DNA of 64,000 bases from Euptelea pleiosperma (Eukaryota; Streptophyta; Magnoliopsida; Ranunculales; Eupteleaceae): NCBI GenBank assembly GCA_035048495.1, contig CM068553.1:12788520-12852519 (forward strand), in the 5' to 3' direction. The position numbers and the translations under genes were made by a program. This document shows, piece after piece, positions 1-11,710 of the stretch (position 1 is its first letter; every line of letters begins with the position of its first letter). A model generated the notes under the pieces. The model ran no database searches. It was given only the letters and a program-made list of their open reading frames with translations, and was not told the DNA's origin.

Positions 1-1310
1 ACTTTTTCCTTCTTACAAGGAGGGATCATGCAATGTGCAAAGTCTGTAAGGTCATCCTGAGAGAGAGTTTAACTATGCAACATAGGCTAATGGTTATAGA
101 TGTTTGCATTAAGATATGGAAGAAAACTGAAAGTAAAAAGGGTCCAAAAATTAGCTGGTGGAACTTAAAAGGAGATAAAGTAGTGTCTTTCAGAAAATAA
201 ATTGTTAGAAGAGGGAAAAAAGAATTTAGACATAGAAACTACAGTTATATGGGATGGGATGACTAGTTGTATTAATAGAGTGGCAAAAGAAGTTTCTGAA
301 GAGTCTAAAGGGAGAAGTCACTCAGAAAAGAAACTTGGTGGCGGAGTGAGGAAATCCAGAAAGCGATAAGAGAGAAAAGGCTATGCTACAAACTTGGCAA
401 CGAACTAGAAATGAGGAAAACTTTGAAAAATATCGAAATGTTAAAAAGGAAGCGAAGAAAGTAATAATTAGTGAGGCAAAACATAAGCTGTATAACGACT
501 TGTACAATAGCTTGAAAATAAAAGATGGAAAGAAAGATTCTCTAAACTTGCAATAATGAGAGAGGGACACTAGTGACATTAATCAAGTTAGATGCATTAC
601 GAACGAATACCAAAGAGTTTTGGTTAGGGACGAAGTGATTAAGAAAAGATGGAGGAGTTACTTTCTGAAATAATTAAATGAGGGATACATATGGAGTTTA
701 AAACTATAAGGAGACGCTAGTCACGCTACTCTTAGAGAGACCAGAGGATATATAAACTCTGATAGGATTAAGGTTACAAAAGTGAAAGAAGTTCTGGCTA
801 AGAAGTAGATAGGAAAGGCTCTAGATCCCGATGGTATTCCAATAATGGTTTGGAAGAAAGTGCATGTATTCAATAAGAATTTGGAGACTAAGAAAATGTC
901 AGATAAGTGGAAAAGTATTATGGTACCTATATACAAAAATAAAGAGATGTACAAAATTGTACTAACTATAGTTGGATAAAACTTATGAACCACTAATAAA
1001 ATTATGGGAGAGTTAGAGAAAATATTACGACAAGAAACAAAAATATTAGAATACCAGTTTGTTTTAATGCCAGCGAGGTCAACATCGAGGCTATCTTTAG
1101 ACTAGAAAATTAATTGAAAAGCTTCAAGGAAAGTGGAAGAATCTACATATGATTTTTATTGACTAATAAAAAGCATATGATAGAGTTCTTAGAGAATTAA
1201 TCTAGTGGATATTAGGGAAAAAAAAGAAATCTTAACCAATAATATTGACATTACTAAGAACATGGATGTTAGAGCGGTAACTAGTGTGACAACAGTTGGT
1301 GGTGAGACAA
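1..1310 (+). pseudogene. Decayed RTE-type LINE, endonuclease linker and reverse transcriptase remnant
   Basis: Translated in shifting frames, the stretch shows the standard plant RTE order: INRVAKEVSEESKG (about 272-313), KYRNVKKEAKKV (about 429-463), RVLVRDEVIKKRWRSYF (about 612-664), KALDPDGIP (about 810-839), NCTNYSW (about 958-976), and a damaged KAYDRVL block (about 1172-1190). It ends near a VTTVGGETS-like block (about 1285-1310). Stop codons and indels are frequent, so no protein is made. The 5' part lies outside the window and the 3' end is cut by copia A. It is probably among the oldest insertions here, judging by its decay. Confidence 0.82.
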
Positions 1311-1312
1311 GT

Positions 1313-1481
1313 TGCTATCAAATACATATTTCTATGTAATAGGGGTAGTATTGTAAATACTCCTCTTGAGGGGTATATTTGTCTTTTGTAAAGTTTTCTA
1401 TACATGACATCCTTCTCTCTCTTCTCCCTCTTCTCTCTTTGATCCTAAACCCAACCCTAACCCTAATCTATCAATTCAACT
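1313..1481 (+). repeat. 5' LTR of copia A
   Basis: It starts TGCTATCA and ends in AACT just before a primer-binding site. It shares the layout of the copia B LTR: a 'gtaaatactcctcttgagg' core, a pyrimidine-rich end, and CCCTAA-like repeats next to the junction. About 169 bp. No 3' partner was found because the element is cut at about 11705. Confidence 0.8.
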
Positions 1482-1494
1482 TGGTATCAGAGCC
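1482..1494 (+). other. Primer-binding site of copia A
   Basis: TGGTATCAGAGCC matches the plant initiator-Met tRNA 3'-end complement used by most plant copia elements, and sits directly after the LTR. Confidence 0.85.
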
Positions 1495-2171
1495 ATCTAA
1501 AGGAGTTTTTGAAGAGAGTTCTACCAAAGATCAACAAGGGAGCTGATGACATCATCAAGGTCATACGGCTGTTGACGTCAGTCGTACGGACAAGGTACTC
1601 ATCTTTCTCCCAAACGTTAGATCTTGATAGATCTCTATTTTTTGAGTTTTTTGTTGATTTTTATAAAAAAATTTGGGTTCATCTGGTGGCTGTTTTGCTC
1701 ATTTCTCTTGAATATTGGAAAAAATTGCGATTTTGAACCAGCTGGTTTTTAGGGTTCTTAGCAGCCCTTTTGTTGGGGTTTGTCTCTTGTTTTTTTATCC
1801 TCCACAATCGAACCTACACAAAGATACCTAATTTGTACCAATCCATAACCGACTGAAGTTTTTGTGAGAAGTTTTTCACCCTCTAGGTACCGCTGGCGAC
1901 GTTAATGTCTTATAGGACTATCGGTTGGGTCCTAAACTTCCCCAAATCGATCCCAGACCTTCTTAAATTTTATTTCATAGCCCTAGGATATTCTCCTTCA
2001 TCCCTATGCTGCTTCCCCCTTTCATCCGGCCACTTCTGATCCATTTTGGAGGTTCGTATGGGTGTTTTTCAGTCACTGACTATCATTGAGTACCTTTTTT
2101 TTTTCTCTTGAATACCTTCTATTTGGCTTTGTTTGGCCATCTTTCTTCTTATCTCTCCTTGTTGTTTCGCT

Positions 2172-3746
2172 ATGGAGACTCCACCTATCCCAGAAATTCC
2201 CTCAGGGTCCGATGTTAGCGCAGATTCTACATCCAGAAGAGCTGGAGGAGCTATTGTGCAACAAGTGATGTATGAGAACCTCGGGTTATAGATTACTTCA
2301 GTCAAACTCAATGGGACTAACTATTTGGAGTGGGCTAGGGCCGCACAGTTGTACATTGGAGGTCGTAGGAAGATGGGGCATTGCACAGGACGCACTCCTG
2401 AACTGTCTGAGGATGATCCCATGTTCGAGAAATTGGAAACTGAGAACCTCACGATCCAATCCTGGCTTGTCAACTCCATGCAGCCTCACATTAGTCGAGG
2501 TTTTTTCTTCATGCGTACAACCCAAGATGTTTGGGAACCGCCAAGAAGACCTACTCACAACGGTAGAGCTTACTAGTTGAAGCAGAGTATTTCCCGTCTC
2601 CGCCAGGGTGACAAGTCCCACTCCGACTCTTTTGCAACGCTCTGGAGTATGTGGGAGGAGCTCGACTACTATTATTCCTACCATCCTCCTACCCCAGATG
2701 AAGTGGTCAAGTACGAGAAGCACGTTGAGGGTAGGATATTTGAGTTCCTTTATGGACTCAATCCCTCATATGAGTTAGCCAGGATTCAAATCCTTAGCAG
2801 CCAAACCCCTTTACCTACTCTTAGTGAGGTCTACTCATATGTATATAGTGAGGAGAGTCACAAACTATCTCTCCAGGATGAGTCTCCTGTTCATGAGCGA
2901 TCAGCTCTAGTCACATCCTCACTCCTGATCGGTCTGCTTTTGCATCTGCTTCTCAGCCTCAGCAGCTTCAGTGGAATAGACCTCCACAGTTCTCTGCTAC
3001 CTCAACTGGCCGACCATCTATCTCCAAGGAGAGGCCCAAGTGCGACTTCTGTGGTCGACTTGGACTTGTGAAGGAGACTTGCTGGAAATTACATGGTCAA
3101 CCCCAGTCTTCTACTCCTTGCTCCAATCATTCCGGATCTTCTGGTGCCCATTCTGCTAGCATGGACACTTCTGCATCCTCGCAGGGTCGGTCCCTTTAGA
3201 GTTCTCCACTGGCTTCTACTGAACCTTTGGCTGCTTCTGAGATTGCAAGGCTTCGACGGTTGCTCTCACAGCTGGATGGTCCTTCTGCCACCTCCTCATT
3301 TGCTCAGTCAGGTATCATTAGATTTGCCAAGCATATGTCCATTCCCCCTTCCAGTCCTACCTGCATCATTGATTCAGTGGCTTCGGAGCACATGACGGGT
3401 ATGTCTTCTTTATTTTCGAATTATTCCATTTGTTCTAGCCGAGATAAAGTTAGAACTACAGATGGAACCTTATCTTTTGTATCTGGGAAAAGAGATGTTC
3501 TCCCCTCTCCTAAACTTCCACTTGCATCTGTTTTACATGTCCCAAAATTTACATCTAACCTATTATTTGTTAGTACCCTAACCAAAACTTTGAACTACAG
3601 TGTGACTTTCTTTCCTTTGTATCGTGTCTTTTAGGACCTAGAGACGAGGAGGACAATTGGCACTGGACATGAGGCTGACAGGTTGTACCTTCTTGATGGA
3701 CGGTCTTCTGAGCCCACAGCACTGCAGTCATCTCCTAGTAGTAGTA
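2172..3746 (+). pseudogene. Copia A gag and protease, broken
   Basis: The reading frame opens at 2172 (METPPIPEIPSG). It has the gag domain (ITSVKLNGTNYLEWARAA, then LTIQSWLVNSMQP), a degraded zinc-knuckle region (about 3040-3080), and the aspartic protease region, where the usual IIDSGASEH reads IIDSVASEH (about 3367-3393). The Gly to Val change and several stops and frameshifts (for example the TAG at about 2290) mean it is dead. It is close in sequence to copia B at 20146-21700. The frame is interrupted at about 3746 by the LINE and resumes at 10581. The 690-bp leader before 2172 shows no gene. Confidence 0.85.
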
Positions 3747-4058
3747 TGGATTGAGGATTGAAAGAATAATCAAGAGTACCAACTTTATTGCCTCGACATG
3801 TTGGAACTACGCATCGAGGCAAAGGTTTTCCAGGTAGCCAAATGGGTGGGATTGCAGTGGCTAACCATCTGCGAAATCGGTAGATGCTAGGAGGAGGAGA
3901 TGTTTGTTTCTTTCGACGATAGCTTATGGCTTATCTCCACGTTGGAAGAGGCAATAGTCAAAAGCATCAGGGGTGATTTGTGGAGGAAGAGATCGGCTAA
4001 CGGACGCACTCTAATAGGGGATATTTAGCATAATCGATGTGGCGCATTCTTTAGACTA

Positions 4059-6235
4059 GTGGAGTTCACCCCGATCGTTAAGAACAGAAGACTATTTGTG
4101 CCCATGGGTCGGGATGGGTCTGGATGGAAGAAACTAGTGGGTGCTCTATCTCAGTTGGTGGCGAATAAGTATTCGACTTTTCATCACCATCCCATGCAGC
4201 CTCTACCCCGTGAAGCTCCGACTCCGTTCACAAATGTTGAGGGCAAGATTGTTGGAGGCTTCTCCGCGCCTCACTTGATCACCTGGTACAATGGGTCAAT
4301 GAGGGGGGCTTTCGGTGAGTGGAGCTTGGCGGTCGTTTGCACTGCGTCCACCCCTGAGTTTCTCTGGGACAATCTCCAAGAGGTGCTTCCAGGTCTGCTT
4401 GACTTGAAATCTTCAGCGGTTCTACGACCGTTGGGTTCTCAGCACAGGATTTTTGTAGCTCCCTCGTCGGAGACCGCTTGTGGGTTAGGGTCGATTTCTG
4501 TTGGCGGTGGCAGAGCTCATTTTAGTAGATGGCATCCTGGTTTTAACGCCGCACATGTTCATGCCTCTTCCCTCTCATGGCCCACTTGGATAGCGTTGAG
4601 AGGTCTCCTTCTTTACCTATGGAAGCCTAACTTCCTCCAGTTGATTGGAGAGTCACTGGTGGATTCATTAAAGCTGATTGAAGGACGGTAGAGCTCCTGG
4701 GCCTCCAAGAAGCCATTATCTGCGTCAAGGCGGGGGCGCTTTCCATCCCTCGTTCTATCTCTATCCTAGATAGAGGTTCCCTCCTGCAAGTGATCATAAT
4801 GCTTCGGGAATTTCAAGGCTCCCCTTTCTCAGGAGAGTTAGCTGCTCCCTCCTTAGTTCACCTTATCGGAGCCAAGTTGGTTCCTACGGTGGACATCACT
4901 ACGGCGGCGTCAGAGTTGATCGGAGAGTCATCACGAAAGCTGGCTATCCTTCCCCAAGAGGCGCAAGATATCATCACTCCGTCCGAGGCGTAGGTTAGTG
5001 TTTACTATCCTGTCCTGACCAGGGACGACGTATGGGCGGAGGGCAAGTGCAACCTAGAAGATAGGGTAGCAGATAAGCTTCAATGTCGTACGAGGGTACC
5101 GCCAGGGGGCAGGGGATTTCAAATGAAAAAGAAAAAGAAAAAGGCGCACAGGGGTAGACGGCAACGTAGGAAGCGCATAAAGGGTGCTCACATGGCTGTT
5201 GGAGGAGTCCCTAACGTATTTTCGTCTCAATCCCCTGTCAATGGTCTTATTTTCAACAAGGTGGGCCAGATCCCTTTGGGCTTGGAGTCAGGCTCAGACT
5301 TGTCAACCCAAGATTCGGTAGAAGTGGGCCATTCTAGTTTGGAGGCCCAACATCAGGCTTTCATGTCTCCTAGTTATGGGCCTGACGACGATTTTGTTTT
5401 AGGCTACAATGAACCTGATATGATCTTCAGTGGTTTCTCTTCATTCCTAGCTTCTCAGACTTTGAAGGCGCTCAATTCCTTGACGACCCAGCCAAGGCAG
5501 CAGACAACTTCTCCGAGAGTTGAGTTTTCAAAGGGACCCTTGCAGGCAGAAACTCCTAGAGACCAGCCCTCCTCCTTCAGGGAGATAGAGAAGATGCAGT
5601 TGCTTCAGCTCTCCAAGACGCCCTCACCGTCAGATAGGATTCTCCCCGATCTTTGGCCCGCGCCCTCTTTGCGAGACAAGGCACCCCCTGTTAGGGCAGA
5701 GCTTCACTGTCAACCTATTTCGGGTATTTTTCATTCCCTCTTTCAGGACCATCGCATCTCCACCAGTGAGAGCTTTTTTGCCCCTCCTCTCTCGTTCCCC
5801 CCACCGTCGGGTTTTGATAACCCCTCCTTCGTAGAAGTCCGCAGAGTATCGCAGGGTGGGAAAGGTATTACGATCACTCCTGGTAGTAGGGCCAGAGCTC
5901 CTCCACCTTCAAGTTCGTGGAAGGGGATCCTGGGTAACACTGCCCCCATAATGTTTGTGGGAGTTGAGTGGCACGGTGGACCTACTTACAGGATTCTCAG
6001 TGAGTGCAGTGCTGTGCAACTCTCCATCGACCATGTTCCCTCTCCTGTTTCTTTTCACCCTATTCTGGATTTAGGCAAAATCTTGGGGGTGTCCTTCAGG
6101 AGGTTTGGGGCCAAGGCAGTAGAGCTTCTGATCAGCATCGCCGACGGTAAACAGTCAATCTTTACCTCACCTGGGACAACAAGCTTGAGGGTTTTGTCAG
6201 GTTTTTGCGATTCTACATCAATGGTACGGGCGTGA
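4059..6235 (+). pseudogene. LINE ORF1 region, broken
   Basis: The open stretches 4059-4691, 4790-4993 and 5123-6235 are pieces of one plant L1 ORF1. The first (FTPIVKNRRLFVPMGRDGSG, then a long stretch starting WKKLVGALSQLVA) resembles the N-terminal nucleic-acid-binding part of plant LINE ORF1 proteins. The last begins with a very basic KKKKKKAHRGRRQRRKRIKG tract and continues as a low-complexity Ser/Pro-rich linker. No zinc knuckle could be placed with confidence. Stops between the pieces indicate decay. Confidence 0.6.
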
Positions 6236-6525
6236 GAGGTTGTGGTTCAACCAGCGGACACCTCTGAGGAGTTGCTAACATCAAGAGGGGATGATCACAC
6301 CAGTAGGGCTATCGTTGTAGTGGAGCCTCGGGATAAGATTGGGAAAGCTATTCTATTTCCAAGTCCTACCTAGTCACCAAATACTAGGCGGGAATTCCAC
6401 AAACTAGGGCTTGAGGCAACAGGCGTGGAGAGTTTGTTTAGAACCAGAACTCGTAGGGGGGCTACTATGGGGTGTCCTTGAGCTCTTCCCTCAGGTAGGT
6501 TGTTGGGCTGTCGCTCGGTGTCTTT

Positions 6526-9500
6526 ATGTCTTATCCAATAATCTTATCCTGGAACGTGAGGGGATTGGGGGATGCTAGTAAGAGGGCTGCTGTGAAGCGC
6601 ATGATTAGAGAGTCTGGGGCTAAGATTGTTCTCCTTCAAGAGACCAAGTTGGACCATCTTACTTCTGATCTCATTAACAACATTTGGGATAATAGAAAGT
6701 GAGGGTGGTGTGCTCTTCCCGCTTTAAGGGCCTCTGGAGGCATCCTAGTCTTATGGGACTTAAACACTATCAAGATTTTGGAGGACTTGATCAGAGCTTT
6801 CTCAGGGGGCGTTTGGCAACACAAAAATAAGTAACTTATTGACTTTTATAAGTCAAAAAGTTAAAAAGTTAGTTTGGATGTGTTTCATATTTTAACTTTC
6901 GAAAAGTTAAAAATTAACTTAAAACTGAAGCTAAATTTTTAGCTTTTAAATTCTAAGAGAAGTTACTTCTCAAAAATTAAAACACCTCCTGACATTTTAA
7001 TTTCTATGACTTTTTCAGAGGTAAAAAATCAACTTGTAACTTCTACTATAAGTAGAAGTGCTTTTACTTCTCGTTCCCAAACGCCCCCTCAGTCTCGCTG
7101 GCTTGTCGCTCGTTAGTGGATGGCTTTCGCTGGACACTCACTAGTGTGTATGGCCCTACCAATCATAGGCATAGAACTCAATTCTGGGTAGAGATGGGAG
7201 ACTTTGCAGGCTATTGGGACTATTCGTGGTGCATAGGGGGCAATTTCAATGTTATCCGATTTCTTTATGAGAAGAATGGAGGCGGTGGTTGGAAAAAGAG
7301 CATGAAGGATTTTGGCAAGTTCATCTACAATTTCGGGCTATTGGATCTTCTATTACACGGGGGAGCTTATACGTGGTCGAACAATCAACAGATTCCGACG
7401 TTATGTAGACTGGATCGCTTCTTGATGTTGGGATCCTAAGAAGAACACTATCCAGCTGTGCTGCAGAAGTTGTTGCCGAGACCTACGTCTGACCACGCTC
7501 CCATAGTTCTAGACACAGGTGGGATACCCCCTAGACCCAAGCCTTCCAAGTTTGAGAACATGTGGCTCATGGAGTCCAATTTCTCGAATTTGGTCAAGGG
7601 GTGGTGGAACTCTTTCTCCTTTCAGCGTAGATCGGGGCCCATGCTTCAAAAGCAATTGAGAGCGCTTAAAGGGAAGCTTATCCAGTGGAACTGTGAGGTG
7701 TTGGGCCGGGTCGAGGTTAAAATGCGGACCCTTTTGGACAAGATCTCTATATTGGACAGTAAGGAAGAAGTTGGTGCGCTTTCTGAAGAAGAGTTATGTC
7801 GTCGGGCTGATTATAAGGCTACCTTCCAATCCTTTGCGAGAATGGAAGATGTTAGCTGGCGTCAGAAAGTTAAAGTTAGATGGCTAAAGGAAGGGGACGG
7901 CAATACTAAATTCTTCAATCGCATTGCCAATGCCAGGCGAAGGAAGAATTTTGTAACCAAGCTTGAGATTGATGGGGTTTGCCTAGAGGATGAGGAGCTC
8001 ATCAGGTCAGGTGTGGTGGACTTTTACACCAAACTCTATTCGGAGACAGACAGAGACCGCCCAGAGTTAGATGGCATGAATTTCGACCAGATCTCGTTTG
8101 CCCTGGCCTCTTGGTTGGAGAGAAACTTGGTGGAGGAGGAGGTTCTTAGCACCATCAAGGCATTGGAAGGCGACAAAGCCCCTGGCCCAGACGGCTTCAC
8201 CATTGCTTTTTTTAAGCATTGCTGGGAGATTGTGAGGGTTGATTTTATGGCAGCTATAGGGGAGTTCCAGCGGGATTGTTTCCTTGATCGTTGGTCCAAT
8301 AGCACTTTCATTGTCCTCATCCCCAAAATCCTAGGTGCTATGGATATTTCAGATTTCAGGCCCATTAGTTTGGTGGGAAGCTTCTACAAGATCCTCGCCA
8401 AAGTTTTAGCCACCAGATTGAGGGAAGTGATCCCTGGGGTGATATCCCCCTCTCAAGGCGCCTTCATCTACGGGAGGCAAATCATCGATGGAGTGCTCGT
8501 TGCAAATGAATGCATTGATGAGAGACTCAAGGCAAGAACTCCAGGTTTGATCTGTAAGATTGACTTAACCAAAGCGTATGACCACGTCTATTGGGACTTT
8601 TTGGATTACCTCCTTCAAAGGGTGGGGTTTGGTTTGATTTGGAGGAGATGGATTCACCGATGTATTTCCTCGGCCTCTTTCTCAATCCTTGTCAATGGAT
8701 CGCCAGAGGGATTCTTTGGGAGCTCCAGAGGCCTTAGACAGGGGGACCCCCTATCCCCTTTTCTCTTTAATATTGTGGCGGAGGCCCTCGGGAGATTGAT
8801 TGATAGGGCAATGGACATGAGGCTGTTGACAGACTTCAAGATAGGGGACTCGGGTCCCACAATCTCTCATTTACAGTTTGCCGACGATACGTTGGTCTTT
8901 TTGGGTGCAGACAAGGACCAATGTACTACTCTCAAAGGCACTCTTGCGTGCTTTGAAGCGGCGTCTGGCCTTCGCATGAACTTCAACAAGAGCAAGTTGT
9001 TCCCGGTTGGGGAGGTATCCTCGCTTGAGGTACTCGCTTCTTCTTTAGGAGTCCCGGTAGAGACTCTCCCAACTTCGTATCTAGGTTTGCCCCTTGGAGC
9101 TCTTACAAATCTTCTACCCTGTGGGGATCCTGTCATTGATAGATGTGAGAAAAGACTGGCCATTTGGAAGGCAAAACTCCTGTCCAAAGGAGGTAGGTTG
9201 TGTCTCATCAATAGCACCTTGACCAACCTCCCTATCTACTACCTTTCCCTATTCTCCATGCCAGAGAGGGTGGTTAGGAGATTGGAGTCTTCCTTTTGGC
9301 GCCTTCTGTGGTTCGGAAAAGAGGCCGGAAAGGCTACCCCTTGGTGAAGTGGAGCCTCATATGTGTCAAAGATTTGAAGCTGATGAATCGTGCTCTCCTG
9401 GGGAAATGGCTATGGCGCTTTGCAGAGGAAAGGGACAGTTTATGGAGAAATGTCATTGTGGCCAGACACGGGAGCGAGACTTTGGATTGGTTCAGTAGGG

Positions 9501-10334
9501 TGGTTAAGAGATCGTATGGGTGTGGAGTGTGGAAGGGAATCCTGAAGGTGTCTTCTTCGTTTTTAGAGGGCATCAAATTTAAGGTGGGGTGGGTAACAGG
9601 GTTCGCTTTTGGTATGATGCATGGTGTGGTGAGAAGGCTCTCATGGCAGATTTCCCCCAACTCTTTACCCTTTCCACTAAGAAATCGAGCACAGTTCAAG
9701 AGCTATGGGTGGGAGAGGGGAATACTTCCTCTTGGGACTTCGGGCTTAGAAGACATCTGAACGACTGGGAAATTCCCATCTTGGTGGCCCTTCTTCTTAG
9801 AGTGGAAGGCGTGTTCCTGGACCACTCTAAAGAAGATGTCATGAATGGAAGGGTAGGTCTGATGGCAGGTTTTCGGTGCACTCTTTTTATGAGCTTTTGG
9901 ATCAGTCCACCGCTTCGGCTCACTCAAGGAATAGTCATAGTTTATCTTTCCCAAAGACGAGAGTTTGGGGGTATAAGGTCCCATCTAAAGTGGCCTTCTT
10001 CGTGTGGTGTGCCTCATTGGAGAAAATCCTCACCCTAGATAACCTCATAAAAAGGAAGTGGATGGTCGCCAACTATTGTTGTATGTGCAAAGAAGCTGGG
10101 GAGTCGGTGAATCATTTGTTGCTGCATTGCAAGTTAGCCTGGGAGATCTGGAGCCTCTTCTTCCCTTCTTTCGGGATTTGTTGGATCCAGTCGAAGTCAG
10201 TCATGGAGACTTTGAAAAGTTGGCCGTGCCTCCCTTTCTCCCCTTGCAGCTGTCGTCTATGGAGCCTTTTACGCTTTACGGTTTGGTGGGGTATTTGGAA
10301 AGGGAAGAACAATAAGGTTTTTGAAGGAAATTAG
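6526..10334 (+). pseudogene. LINE ORF2: endonuclease and reverse transcriptase, broken
   Basis: The likely start is 6526 (MSYPIILSWNVRGLGD), with LLQETK next, the usual APE-type endonuclease opening. A TGA follows NNIWDNRK at about 6701, then the MITE at 6805-7088 splits the domain. The endonuclease resumes with SVYGP; its GGDFN motif reads GGNFN (about 7240), and SDHAPI is kept (about 7489). The reverse transcriptase at 7458-9347 is long and open, with KAPGPDGF, FRPISLVGSFYKILAKVL, GLRQGDPLSP and the catalytic FADD (about 8878). Frameshifts follow near 9340 and 9600. The C-terminal zinc domain (CMCKEAGESVNHLLLHC) is at about 10083-10133. ORF2 is not functional as it stands. Confidence 0.88.
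6805..7088 (+). mobile_element. Tourist-like (PIF/Harbinger) MITE in the LINE
   Basis: A 284-bp AT-rich element without coding potential. Its ends are inverted: GGGGGCGTTTGGCAAC at the left, GTTCCCAAACGCCCCC at the right (15 of 16 paired). Both sides carry TCA (6802-6804 and 7089-7091), a 3-bp target duplication as expected for PIF/Harbinger. The endonuclease frame is broken exactly at these points. The strand is arbitrary. Confidence 0.88.
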
Positions 10335-10580
10335 GCCCCCCTGCTTGATATCTTTCTTTCTATCAAGGCGCTTCTCTTCCTTTGGTCTAAGCTTTTCGAG
10401 GAATGCAAAGACTTGGCTTTTGAAGACTTTGTTTTTCGATGGGACTCTATAATGCATAGGGGCAGCTAGCTCCCTCTTTTTTTGTTCTTCTTTGTTTTGT
10501 GGCGGTCTCCTCGACCCCCTTTCTTCGTCTCCTTGTATTCCTCTTTCTTCATCAATGAACTTCACCTTGTCGAAAAAAAA

Positions 10581-11705
10581 GTAGTAGCCTAATAGGAGTA
10601 GGATAGACTCTATTTTATGTTGGCATCCCCATCTGGGATATGTCTCTTTCAGTATCTCAAACTATTATTTTCAGCTTTATTTGTTTTTGTTTTGTTATCT
10701 AACTTGCATTATGAGACATGTGAGTTATCGAAACATTGTCGATCTACTTATCCTTCAAGAGGTAATCGAAGTTTCGTTTCCTTTGATCTTCTGCATTCTG
10801 ATGTGTAGGGTCCTGCCCAGTTATTTCTATCTTTGGCTTCCTCTATTTTGTTACTTTTGTTGATGACCATACTAGGTGCACATGGGTTTATCCTATGAAA
10901 ACCAAAGATGAGGTCCATTCCATCTTTAAAGGTTTTCATAAGATGATCCTAACCCAATATGGGGCCTCCATCAAGGTCCTTCGTTTTGACCAGGGTGGAG
11001 AATATATGTATGGGGGTCTCCAACAATATTTTTTAGACCATGGGATTTGTCGCCAAAATTCTTACAGCTACACCCCTCAACAAAATGGTGTAGCTCAAAA
11101 AAAAATGCATCATCTGACTAAGGTAGGTCGATCTATTTTGATCGGCTCCAAAGTCCCCAAATCCTATTGGTCGGATGTTGTATTGACTGCTGCCTATTTG
11201 ACTAACAGAATGCTATCTCGTATCATCAACTTCAAGTCTCCTCTACAGATCCTTGCTCCCACTAGTTCCTTATTCGCGGTCCCTCCTCATATCTTTGGGT
11301 GTGTATGCTATGTACACATCCTAGGTCCCCATCATACCAAACTAGATCTCAAAACGCTTAAATGTGCCTTTCTGGGTTACTCTTCTACCCATAAAGGGTG
11401 TGAGTGTTACCATCCTTCCACAGGAAAGAAGTTTGTGTCTATAGATGTCACCTTTCGTGAGGACCTAGTGAAGAGAGGTGTATTGTTCATCTTCCTGCTA
11501 CATTACTTCTCCTCCCTCTCTTGAGTTTGAGAGGCCTCAGACTACTCCACTTGCTACTGTGATTGATAGTGCTCTTGGCGCTCAGAAGGAACTCAAAGTC
11601 TATAGTAGAAGGGAGAAAGACACAGCTGATCCAGTACCAGTGGTACCATTCTCGGATTAAGATAATCCTTCCTCCCCCTCTATACCTGTCATTTCTTCTT
11701 CTATT
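10581..11705 (+). pseudogene. Copia A integrase region, broken, 3' end lost
   Basis: This is the continuation of copia A after the LINE. It has the GAG-pre-integrase part (about 10620-10750, with '[12 protein letters not shown]'), the integrase core (YPMKTKDEVHSIFKGFHKMI, GGEYMYGGLQQYF, then PQQNGVA) and the post-integrase block ([22 protein letters not shown]). Stops and frameshifts are present. Similarity to copia B ends at about 11705 at the position of B 22880. Reverse transcriptase, RNase H and the 3' LTR are absent, so the element was truncated. Confidence 0.82.
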
Positions 11706-11710
11706 GTTTA

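Larger units (their letters stand above)
3747..10580 (+). mobile_element. Near full-length L1-type LINE inserted in copia A
   Basis: The copia reading frame stops at a run of AGTAGTAG at about 3737-3746 and resumes after AAAAAAAA at 10573-10580 with GTAGTAG, a short target duplication. Between them is a two-ORF LINE: an ORF1-like region (about 3760-6250), then ORF2 with endonuclease, reverse transcriptase and a zinc-binding C-terminus (6526-10334), then about 245 bp of 3' end with a short A tail. Orientation is the same as copia A and opposite to the host gene. A MITE interrupts ORF2. The 5' boundary is placed only by comparison with copia B, so it is good to a few bases. Confidence 0.85.

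Noticed and set aside
322..993. Minus-strand open frames of 85 and 90 residues
   Set aside because: They are antisense to the RTE LINE remnant, whose plus-strand motifs explain the sequence; their Phe/Leu-rich composition is that of antisense A-rich DNA.
8036..9226. Several minus-strand open frames over the LINE reverse transcriptase
   Set aside because: They mirror a long, conserved plus-strand frame with the FADD motif; no independent similarity.
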